Shown: one piece after another, positions 6,236-13,741 of the stretch
Layout of the letters: the number at the start of each line of letters is the position of its first letter
Numbering within the stretch: the first letter of the stretch is position 1
Assembly (NCBI GenBank): GCA_964655195.1
Contig: CAZZLK010000094.1
Location: forward strand, 1 to 28,521
Direction: 5' to 3'
DNA from: DUMJ01 sp964655195
GTDB lineage: Bacteria > DUMJ01
DNA length: 28,521 nucleotides
The notes under the pieces: generated by a model
What the model was told of the DNA's origin: nothing
Databases searched by the model: none
The model's input: the letters and a program-made list of their open reading frames with translations, nothing else
Position numbers and translations under genes: made by a program

Positions 6236-7978
6236 ATGAGCTTAAGAAGAGTTTTAATAGTATTTCTCAGTTTGATCTTCCTGAGTAGTAGCTTTCTGGG
6301 TGTTGCATACGCAGAGAAGGTATTTAGATGGCATGGTTCTTGGGGAAATACCTGGGATCTGTCCTTCCATCAGGGCTTTATATGGGTCCATATGATGGGA
6401 TTAAGCGAAGGACTGATGAAGTGGGATAAGGATATGAAGGTAGTGAACGGGATGGCTGAGAGTTACACCATCTCCAAAGATGGGACTGTGTACACCTTTA
6501 AGATACGTAAGGATGCACGATGGTCTAATGGTGATAAACTTACTGCCCGTGACTTTGAATTTGGTATAAAGTACATACTTGACCCTAAGAATGGGAAAGG
6601 GAGCTTCTTCGGTGGAGCCTGGTATATAAAGAATGCTAAAGCCTATGCTCAGAGTGAGATATCCGATCCAAATCAGGTTGGAATAAAAGCGATAGATGAT
6701 TATACTCTCCAGATCACTCTCGATGGACCACATCCTGACTTTTTGACGGTCTGCACATTACCAACCCTCTATCCAATTCATAAGGCATCTGTAGAAAAGC
6801 TTGGGAAAAAGGCATTTGAGGCTGGTAATCTTGTTACTAATGGACCCTACAGACTGGTCTCCTATACCCCTAATGTTGAGTATGTGCTAGAAAAGAATCC
6901 ATACTACTACAATGCAGATAAGGTGGATATAGATAAGATAGTTGGTAAACTTGGTGGAGATGCCTTCTTAATGTACAGGAGAAATGAGGTAGATCTTATA
7001 AACGTAGGTCCTGCTCAGCTACCGGTGATAGAAAAAGACCCTGTTTTAAAGAAAGAGCTAGTAGTATTCCCTCAGAGCACAGTAAATATTATCTATATCC
7101 TGGCTTTTGACCATCCTGCTTTTGATGATATAAGAGTAATGACTGCTCTACAAAAGGCTATAGACAAGGAAAGGATCTGTAAGTATGTTTATAGAGGCCT
7201 GGCAAAACCAGCTTACAGCTGGGTAACAGATCTAATCCCCGGTTCAACTGCAAATGATCCAGAAGTCATAGAGAAATTCAAATACGATCCTGAATCTGCA
7301 AGAAAGCTTTTAGCAGAGGCAGGATATCCTGGTGGTAAAGGATTCCCAACTATACATTTCCTGATCAACCCTAATCAGGCTACGGACCCGTTGATTCTAG
7401 CAGTAAAGTCCGAGTGGGAGAAGAACCTTGGCATAAAGGTAGTTATAGACAATCTTGAAGTAGGAGTCTGGAGTGTAAGAATCTGGCAACTACATGATGA
7501 GCCGACAATGTCCTTTTCTGGAGCCTCGATCCTATACCCCGATCCGGCTGCACCTTTGACCTTAAACTATGTAGAAGGGGCTCTGGGTGGAAGCTTAAAG
7601 CGCAAAGATGTGGTAGAATATGTAAAGTTAGACCTACAGAAGACTGAAGCCCTAAAGTCAGGGGATACGGCAAAGGCTGCTGAAATCACTAAAAAGCAGA
7701 GGGATATATTATATCGTAGATCTACCCCTGAGGCTAGAAAGATGCTTAATTTGGTTCTTCAGGCACAGAAAACTGCTGATCCAAACAAGAGACTGGAGCT
7801 CTATAGACAGGCTAATAAGATAAGAGACCTAAATATGTATGGCTATGGATGGACTAAACCCCTTGTACTTATACAGCCTATGGCAGCAAGACTTGTTAGA
7901 TCCAACTTTGAGGTTCCGTTCAATAAGTATCTTGTAGGATTCCCTGTATCCTTTGCTTATATTAAGACCAAGGAGTAA
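6236..7978 (+). CDS. ABC transporter family 5 solute-binding protein (oligopeptide/oligosaccharide)
   Basis: The 580-residue protein is a SBP_bac_5 (DppA/OppA-type) periplasmic binding protein. A signal peptide ends at AYA-E near residue 26, with no lipobox cysteine. The family elements follow: GLMKWDKDMKVVNGMAESY, TFKIRKDARWSNGDKLTARDF (about 86-106), the GPYRL block near 202, and KYDPESARKLLAEAGYPGG near 356. It captures the ligand and delivers it to the two permeases encoded next. In thermophiles such as Thermotoga many family 5 proteins bind oligosaccharides rather than peptides. The adjacent CBM-like and hydrolase genes favour a sugar here, which is inference. The start is ATG 6236 with AGGAGGTGA overlapping the previous stop. 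Confidence 0.93.
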   Translation: MSLRRVLIVFLSLIFLSSSFLGVAYAEKVFRWHGSWGNTWDLSFHQGFIWVHMMGLSEGLMKWDKDMKVVNGMAESYTISKDGTVYTFKIRKDARWSNGDKLTARDFEFGIKYILDPKNGKGSFFGGAWYIKNAKAYAQSEISDPNQVGIKAIDDYTLQITLDGPHPDFLTVCTLPTLYPIHKASVEKLGKKAFEAGNLVTNGPYRLVSYTPNVEYVLEKNPYYYNADKVDIDKIVGKLGGDAFLMYRRNEVDLINVGPAQLPVIEKDPVLKKELVVFPQSTVNIIYILAFDHPAFDDIRVMTALQKAIDKERICKYVYRGLAKPAYSWVTDLIPGSTANDPEVIEKFKYDPESARKLLAEAGYPGGKGFPTIHFLINPNQATDPLILAVKSEWEKNLGIKVVIDNLEVGVWSVRIWQLHDEPTMSFSGASILYPDPAAPLTLNYVEGALGGSLKRKDVVEYVKLDLQKTEALKSGDTAKAAEITKKQRDILYRRSTPEARKMLNLVLQAQKTADPNKRLELYRQANKIRDLNMYGYGWTKPLVLIQPMAARLVRSNFEVPFNKYLVGFPVSFAYIKTKE

Positions 7979-7995
7979 ACTCTAAAATCTATATC

Positions 7996-8026
7996 TTCAG
8001 GGGGGTTTTATACCCCCCTGAATTTT
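7996..8026 (+). terminator. Intra-operon hairpin between binding protein and permease genes
   Basis: A perfect 10 bp stem, TTCAGGGGGG (7996-8005) pairing with CCCCCCTGAA (8013-8022), encloses a 7 nt loop and is followed by TTTTAT. It begins 17 bp after the solute-binding protein stop and ends 20 bp before the permease start. Such hairpins often terminate most transcripts or protect the upstream mRNA, so that the binding protein is made in excess over the membrane parts. Confidence 0.8.
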
Positions 8027-8045
8027 ATGTAGAAGGAGTGAAAAG

Positions 8046-9020
8046 ATGACTCTTTACATAGTAAAGCGTTTAGGCTGGATAGTATTTAACCTTTTAGTGT
8101 TAAGTCTTATAGCCTTTGCACTCATTAAGAGTGTCCCTGGTAGCTTTCTGGAACTTCAAATATTACTTGGTCAGGCAGGGACAACGGCTACAGGACTCAC
8201 TGTCTCTGAGATAGATAAGATTAAGGGTGTAGAAACAGAGATGATGAAAAGATGGGGGGAAACAGTACCTCTCTGGGAACAGTATATCACATTTATAAAG
8301 GGAGTAGTTACTTTAAATATGGGACCATCATTCCGATGGCCCACACAAACAATAGAAGAGATAATAGCAAGGACATTCCCTGTCTCCTTTACTATAGCAA
8401 TTCTGGCCATTACCATAGCTGTCTTTATAGGTATTCCGTTGGGTGTTATAGCTGCGCTAAAACAGAATACTTGGATAGACTATCTGGTCTCTGCATTAGT
8501 TATGATTGTTAGTGCTATACCAAATTATGTTATGGCGGTCTTCGTTATATTTCTCTTTAGTTTCTGGATACCTATATTACCTACGTATGGTTGGGGGCAC
8601 CCCAAGAACTATATACTTCCAGTTTTAGCTATGTCATTTGGACCTATAGGGAGTATAGCAGGATATATGAGGACTTCTCTATTGGACGCATTAAAGCAGG
8701 ACTATGTCAGAACCGCCTGGGCTAAAGGGGGAAATGAAAGGTATGTCATATTTGGACATGCAATGAGAAACTCATTGATTCCTCTTGTAACTATCCTTGG
8801 TCCTATGATAAGTCACCTGATACTTGGTACAGTATTTGTTGAGGGTATGTTTGGAGTTCCCGGTATGGGACAGTACTTTTCTCAGGCGGCAAATAGTAGG
8901 GACTATCCGTTAATGATGGCTCAGACGGTTATATTCGGATTAATACTAATGATTATGAATCTTGTAGTTGATATTATCTACTTCTTCCTAGACCCAAGGA
9001 TCAGGGTATCCAGGAGGTAA
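8046..9020 (+). CDS. dppB-like: ABC transporter permease, DppB/OppB family
   Basis: The 324-residue protein is a full-length DppB-type inner-membrane permease. A first transmembrane helix (about 10-27) is followed by a long extracytoplasmic segment with LWEQYITFIKGVVTLNMGPSF. Five further helices follow, from about residue 115 to the end. The cytoplasmic EAA-type coupling loop is DYVRTAWAKGGNERYVIFGH (about 220-239), then the NSLIPLVTILGP helix and the VEGMFGVPGMGQYF segment conserved in this family. It pairs with the DppC-like permease encoded 5 bp downstream to form the channel. AGAAGGAG lies before ATG 8046. Confidence 0.94.
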   Translation: MTLYIVKRLGWIVFNLLVLSLIAFALIKSVPGSFLELQILLGQAGTTATGLTVSEIDKIKGVETEMMKRWGETVPLWEQYITFIKGVVTLNMGPSFRWPTQTIEEIIARTFPVSFTIAILAITIAVFIGIPLGVIAALKQNTWIDYLVSALVMIVSAIPNYVMAVFVIFLFSFWIPILPTYGWGHPKNYILPVLAMSFGPIGSIAGYMRTSLLDALKQDYVRTAWAKGGNERYVIFGHAMRNSLIPLVTILGPMISHLILGTVFVEGMFGVPGMGQYFSQAANSRDYPLMMAQTVIFGLILMIMNLVVDIIYFFLDPRIRVSRR

Positions 9021-9025
9021 GACAG

Positions 9026-9892
9026 ATGAAAGATAGAGAAAATAAAAAAAGAATTGGTAGAAGTTACTGGGCTAATATATGGAGAAAATTCAAAAAGAAT
9101 AAGTTGGCAATCTTTGGTCTGGTTTTTGTCTTTATATTAATATTCCTAGGGATACTAGCTCCCTGGTTGGCACCTTATCCCTATGATGAGGTTCATTATG
9201 AGGCAGTCTGGACACCTCCCAATAGACAATTCTGGGCAGGAACAGATCAGTTGGGGAGAGACATATTCAGTCGTCTATTATACAGTCTAAGGAATGCAGT
9301 ATTTGTAGGCCTTGGTGCCCAGGCTTTTATAACATTTATCGGAGTAACAGTGGGGCTTACCTCAGGATTTTATGGCGGGAAAATAGACAACATACTTATG
9401 CGTATAGTAGATATCATATACTCTTTCCCCAGTTATCTCTTAAACATAATACTAGTCCTAGTGCTAGGAAGAGGATATCTCTCTATATTCATTGCTATTT
9501 CCGCTACTGGATGGGCAGGTATGGCAAGACTTGTAAGAGGGCAGACACTTTCGGTCAAAAGTAGAGAGTTTATAGAAGCTGCCAGAGCATCAGGTGCAAG
9601 TAATAGTAGAATTATGTTCAGATATATCCTGCCTAATATAATAGGTCCCATCATATATGCTATCTTTAGCGGGATACCTGGAGTTATGCTTCTTGAGTCT
9701 GGGTTAAGTCTAATAGGATTAGGAGTAAGACCACCTATGCCTAGCTGGGGTCTTATGATTTCCGAGGCAACAGGACAGTTTTTATATAACCCTTATATGT
9801 TATTAGCCCCCGCTGGTATGTTAGTGCTTACCCTTCTCAGTTTTAACTTTGTGGCATTTGGTTTAAGAGATGCCCTTTCTGCCAGGGAATAG
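9026..9892 (+). CDS. dppC-like: ABC transporter permease, DppC/OppC family
   Basis: The 288-residue protein is a DppC-type permease. The cytoplasmic N-terminus contains WRKFKKNKLAIFGL leading into the first helix, and an extracytoplasmic stretch holds the family motif FWAGTDQLGRDIFSRLLY (about 71-88). The coupling loop is FIEAARASGASNSRIMFRYI (about 182-201), followed by LLESGLSLIGLGVRPPMPSWG (about 223-243). Six membrane segments are expected. It forms the heteromeric pore with the preceding DppB-like protein. AGGAGG overlaps the upstream stop region, and the downstream ATPase gene begins 9 bp after its stop. Confidence 0.94.
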   Translation: MKDRENKKRIGRSYWANIWRKFKKNKLAIFGLVFVFILIFLGILAPWLAPYPYDEVHYEAVWTPPNRQFWAGTDQLGRDIFSRLLYSLRNAVFVGLGAQAFITFIGVTVGLTSGFYGGKIDNILMRIVDIIYSFPSYLLNIILVLVLGRGYLSIFIAISATGWAGMARLVRGQTLSVKSREFIEAARASGASNSRIMFRYILPNIIGPIIYAIFSGIPGVMLLESGLSLIGLGVRPPMPSWGLMISEATGQFLYNPYMLLAPAGMLVLTLLSFNFVAFGLRDALSARE

Positions 9893-9901
9893 GAGGAAGA
9901 T

Positions 9902-10867
9902 ATGGAGCCATTACTGAATATAGAAGATTTGAGGGTCTATTTCTATCGACCAGAAGGTGTTTTAAGAGCTGTCGATGGACTCTCTTATAAACTCTATAGA
10001 GGGGAAGTACTCGGTATAGTAGGAGAGAGTGGTAGTGGAAAGAGTGTCAGTGTGCTTTCTATACTGAAACTCCTCCCAGCCAATGGGAGGATCGAAAGCG
10101 GTTCTATCATCTTTGACGGTAAGAATATCTTGAAGTTATCCAAAGAAGAACTGAGAGACTTAAGAGGTAAAGATATTGGAATTGTATTCCAGGACCCTAT
10201 GAGTTCATTAAATCCAGTGATAACTATTGGACAACAGGTTATGGAACCTCTTCTCTGGCATAATTTGTGCAGTAAAAGTGAGGCTTATGAAAGAGCTAAG
10301 GAGATGTTAGGTATGGTTGGAATTCCACTGCCAGAGGAGAGGATGAAGGAATATCCTTTCCAGTTTAGTGGTGGGATGAGACAACGTGTAATGATTGCAC
10401 TGGCACTCATATGCAGGCCTAAACTCCTGATAGCAGATGAACCCACTACATCTCTTGACGTAACTATTCAGGCACAGATAATAAGACTTCTGAAGAGGAT
10501 GAAGGAAGAGTTCGGAATGTCGGTCATACTTATAACACACAATTTAGCCTTGACTACTAATTTCTGTGACAGGTTAATAATAATGTACGCAGGCAATATG
10601 ATGGAGACAGGAAAGACAAAGGACATCCTTTATAATCCAGCACATCCTTATACAAAGTCCCTGTTGGATGCGGTTCCAGATATAGAAGTAGAAAAGGACC
10701 TTATTCCTATTCCAGGGACTATTCCAAGCCTTATAGATCCACCAAATGGCTGTAGATTTCATCCAAGGTGTCCACTTGCTATGGATATATGTAAAGAAGA
10801 AGTTCCTCCTCTATTTAATATAGATACTGATCACTACTCTGCCTGCTGGTTACATAGGAGGGCATAA
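9902..10867 (+). CDS. dppD-like: ABC transporter ATP-binding protein, DppD/OppD family
   Basis: The 321-residue ATPase has Walker A GESGSGKS (41-48), a Q-loop in FQDPMSS (about 96-102), signature FSGGMRQR (155-162), Walker B LLIADE (175-180) and the switch His213 in ITHN. The C-terminal oligopeptide-transporter extension is present with four cysteines, C284, C290, C297 and C315. This pattern is recently linked to an iron-sulfur cluster in related OppD proteins. It powers uptake with the DppF-like ATPase whose ATG overlaps its TAA by one base. AGGAGG is 6 bp before ATG 9902. Confidence 0.95.
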   Translation: MEPLLNIEDLRVYFYRPEGVLRAVDGLSYKLYRGEVLGIVGESGSGKSVSVLSILKLLPANGRIESGSIIFDGKNILKLSKEELRDLRGKDIGIVFQDPMSSLNPVITIGQQVMEPLLWHNLCSKSEAYERAKEMLGMVGIPLPEERMKEYPFQFSGGMRQRVMIALALICRPKLLIADEPTTSLDVTIQAQIIRLLKRMKEEFGMSVILITHNLALTTNFCDRLIIMYAGNMMETGKTKDILYNPAHPYTKSLLDAVPDIEVEKDLIPIPGTIPSLIDPPNGCRFHPRCPLAMDICKEEVPPLFNIDTDHYSACWLHRRA

Positions 10868-11826
10868 TGGAAGATAGAGTCCTGATCTCAGTGAAAAACC
10901 TAAAGAAATACTTCCCTAGAGGTAAAGCAATAGTCCATGCAGTAGAAGATGTATCATTCGATATAAGAAGGGGGGAGACTCTGGGTCTTGTTGGGGAAAG
11001 TGGATGCGGAAAATCTACAGTAGCAAGACTTATTCTCAGATTAATAAATCCTGATGGTGGCAGAATTATATTCGATGGTGTAGATATAACTAATCTATCG
11101 GAGAAGGCGTTGAAGCCATTTAGAAGACGAATGCAGATAGTCTTTCAGGATCCTGCTTCTTCCCTGAATCCTCAAATGACAGTGGGTACAATCATAAAGG
11201 AACAGTTTGCCATACACAACATAGGAACCAGGCAGGAACAGGAACGATGGGTAGAAGAACTCCTAGAAAAAGTAGGGATAGATCCTAATTTTAAAGATGC
11301 ATACCCTCATGAGTTTAGCGGTGGACAGCAACAGAGGATATGTATCGCAAGAGCTATCGCACTTAAGAGTGAGTTTATAGTATGTGATGAGCCACTATCA
11401 GCCTTAGATGTGTCTGTTCAGGCTCAGATCATAAAACTCTTAGAAGAGCTACAAAAGGAGTTAGACCTTACCTATCTATTCATCTCTCATGACCTGGCTG
11501 TTGTAAAACATCTATCCAATTCCATAGCGGTTATGTATCTTGGTAAAGTCGTCGAATATGCTGGGAAAGATGAAATATTTAGTAACCCATTGCATCCGTA
11601 TACAGTTACGCTTCTCTCATCTGTACCAAGTATAAGGGGTAAAGAAGAAGAGATAGAGCTAAAAGGGGAACCTCCTAACCCTATAAATCCACCTGAGGGA
11701 TGCCCATTCAATCCAAGATGTCCAAAGAAGATAGATATATGTGAGAGGGAAATTCCTCTCTTAGAGGAGGTATCCGATGGGCATTTTGTTGCCTGTCATA
11801 TGGTCTCAGATAGGGGTAAAAAATGA
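10867..11826 (+). CDS. dppF-like: ABC transporter ATP-binding protein, DppF/OppF family
   Basis: The 319-residue ATPase has Walker A GESGCGKS (43-50), the DppF-typical Q-loop IVFQDPASSLNPQMTVG, signature FSGGQQQR (150-157), Walker B FIVCDE (170-175) and switch His208 in ISHD. The C-terminal extension repeats the four-cysteine spacing seen in its partner (C-x5-C-x6-C-x17-C). It forms the nucleotide-binding heterodimer with the DppD-like protein. Its end overlaps the next gene as ATGA, so the transporter and the secreted putative glycan-active protein are translationally coupled. This supports a sugar substrate. Confidence 0.95.
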   Translation: MEDRVLISVKNLKKYFPRGKAIVHAVEDVSFDIRRGETLGLVGESGCGKSTVARLILRLINPDGGRIIFDGVDITNLSEKALKPFRRRMQIVFQDPASSLNPQMTVGTIIKEQFAIHNIGTRQEQERWVEELLEKVGIDPNFKDAYPHEFSGGQQQRICIARAIALKSEFIVCDEPLSALDVSVQAQIIKLLEELQKELDLTYLFISHDLAVVKHLSNSIAVMYLGKVVEYAGKDEIFSNPLHPYTVTLLSSVPSIRGKEEEIELKGEPPNPINPPEGCPFNPRCPKKIDICEREIPLLEEVSDGHFVACHMVSDRGKK

Positions 11827-13739
11827 TTAAAAAGGTAATAGTATTAATAATATTGATGTTTATATCTATCCCATCAATAAGGGCTAATAGCTTAGAAGAT
11901 ATACTATTTGAGTCTCTTATGCGGTACGAAAAATATGTAAGGACAAACGAAGATCCCCAGTATGGCTATAAGAGATATCAGGGCTATCCTATGTATCTAT
12001 ACACTTTTGGTGTAATGTATTATAGACTCTATCTGCTTACAAAGGACGAGTATTATAAAAAGAAAGTAATAGAGATTGCTGACATCGCAGAGAAAGTCAG
12101 AAATAGTGATTGGACCTGGTACTATTATGATGGCTCTAAGTTTATAGAGTCTCCCGTTTCTCTCTATAACTGCGAATTTACAGAACTCTTTTTATATGCT
12201 TATGAGCTGACCAGGGATCAAAAATACAGGGAATTTGCCAGAAATACCATTAATGCTCTTCCAGAACTTCTATACATTATAAGCCCAAGTGCAGTTTATA
12301 ACTATTTCTTCTATCCATTTATTGCAATAGCACATTACCTATATTACACCGGTGAGGACAACAGGGATTTAGTGGAAGCAGGGGAGTTCGCCTACTATAT
12401 GGCTATGCAGGGATATAATCCTAATACTAAGAAGTGGTATTATTCACCTGCTGAATATATAAGGGACTTCTACGATGGGCATAGTGCCTTTTACCAGATA
12501 GGAGAGATGTCAGCATTCCTGGAACATCAGGAGGCTGTAAAGACGATATTCCCTGAGCAGTACAAATATCTTATAAGTGAACTCCCCGGTATGTTAGAGG
12601 TGGTAAAAAAGTATCAGCTACCTTCGGGAGCATATTATTATAACGATGGTGCCCCTGACTGCACTGAGACTATAGGAAACATCATAGTCTTTTATGTGCT
12701 CTACGATGAAACATTTAAGACAGACCATAGGGATATTATTTATAGGTGTATCAACACTCTACTTGAGCGTCAGGCTCCAAACGGGGCTTATTACAAGACA
12801 GATGTTGGTAGTCCTATAGAGATATGGTATGGAGATAATATAGGTATATCCTTACCACTGTTTTTCCTGAAAAAAGGAAATAGATTGGAGGATAGAATGT
12901 ATAAAGAATCTGAATTTATCAAGAGGGAAATTACCGAGAAAATTATTATAGGTGATTATGACCTGGAATTAAGAGATAAAAATGGAAGGCTTGATGCTAT
13001 CAATCTCATAGAAAGGCTTAAGGACATAAAGGTAAACACCTACGCTTATCTTATCTGGCATTCTCCCTACGACTGGGATGATCTATGCGATGCTTTTATG
13101 CCTTTAGCTCAGAAAGAGGGAATTGATGTAATAGTCTATCTAACACCGCCCTCAGAACCACCTCCTCCCAAGCCTTACGAGTATGACTATGTAAGATGGG
13201 CCCAGGCTATAGGGGAATTATCAATGAGATACCCAAATCTTATGGGCATTGCTATAGATGACTTCAACTACAATACAGACTTCTTTACTAAGAATTACCT
13301 CAGGGAGATTAAATCAAGTGCCAGAAGTATAAATCCCTCTTTAAAACTTTTTACAGTATCCTACTATAGAGATATCACTGATAAATTTATAGACCAGTAT
13401 AGAGATGTTATAGATGGGGTAATATTCCCATTCAGGAATGAACCAAACATAGATACAACAACTACTTCTACATTAGCTCCTCAGGTAAGGGCAGTGAGGG
13501 CAACTCTGGGAGATGAGCTATCCCTTATCATTATGATATATGCTTCTAAGCTTTCTAGTGCCCCAATACCTCCAGACAGCAAGTACCTGAAAGAGACGGT
13601 AAAAATCTCTTTAGATCTTATAAAAGAAGGTATAGCAGATGGTATTATCACCTACTGTTTACCTAAAGAAAATAAAGAGGATGATAGGTACAGAGCTGTA
13701 AAAGAGCTATTTAATAACTTTAATCTAGGAGGCAAATAG
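11823..13739 (+). CDS. Secreted two-domain protein: alpha-helical toroid plus TIM-barrel, putative glycan-active enzyme
   Basis: The 638-residue product begins with a signal peptide (MIKKVIV, hydrophobic core to about residue 17, cut near IRA-N). Residues about 25-350 are rich in aromatic helices with repeated gAYY- and YAYELT-like segments. This resembles (alpha/alpha)6-toroid enzymes such as glucuronyl epimerases, uronate lyases or unsaturated glucuronyl hydrolases. Residues about 372-638 look like a beta/alpha barrel, with LKDIKVNTYAYLIWHSPYDW, GIDVIVYLTPPSEPP and NLMGIAIDDFNYN (Asp479-Asp480, a candidate acid pair). I do not recognise a named family for the whole. It overlaps the ATPase gene by ATGA and precedes the GHL6-like gene, so action on the imported glycan in the periplasm is likely but unproven. 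Confidence 0.6.
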   Translation: MIKKVIVLIILMFISIPSIRANSLEDILFESLMRYEKYVRTNEDPQYGYKRYQGYPMYLYTFGVMYYRLYLLTKDEYYKKKVIEIADIAEKVRNSDWTWYYYDGSKFIESPVSLYNCEFTELFLYAYELTRDQKYREFARNTINALPELLYIISPSAVYNYFFYPFIAIAHYLYYTGEDNRDLVEAGEFAYYMAMQGYNPNTKKWYYSPAEYIRDFYDGHSAFYQIGEMSAFLEHQEAVKTIFPEQYKYLISELPGMLEVVKKYQLPSGAYYYNDGAPDCTETIGNIIVFYVLYDETFKTDHRDIIYRCINTLLERQAPNGAYYKTDVGSPIEIWYGDNIGISLPLFFLKKGNRLEDRMYKESEFIKREITEKIIIGDYDLELRDKNGRLDAINLIERLKDIKVNTYAYLIWHSPYDWDDLCDAFMPLAQKEGIDVIVYLTPPSEPPPPKPYEYDYVRWAQAIGELSMRYPNLMGIAIDDFNYNTDFFTKNYLREIKSSARSINPSLKLFTVSYYRDITDKFIDQYRDVIDGVIFPFRNEPNIDTTTTSTLAPQVRAVRATLGDELSLIIMIYASKLSSAPIPPDSKYLKETVKISLDLIKEGIADGIITYCLPKENKEDDRYRAVKELFNNFNLGGK

Positions 13740-13741
13740 TT

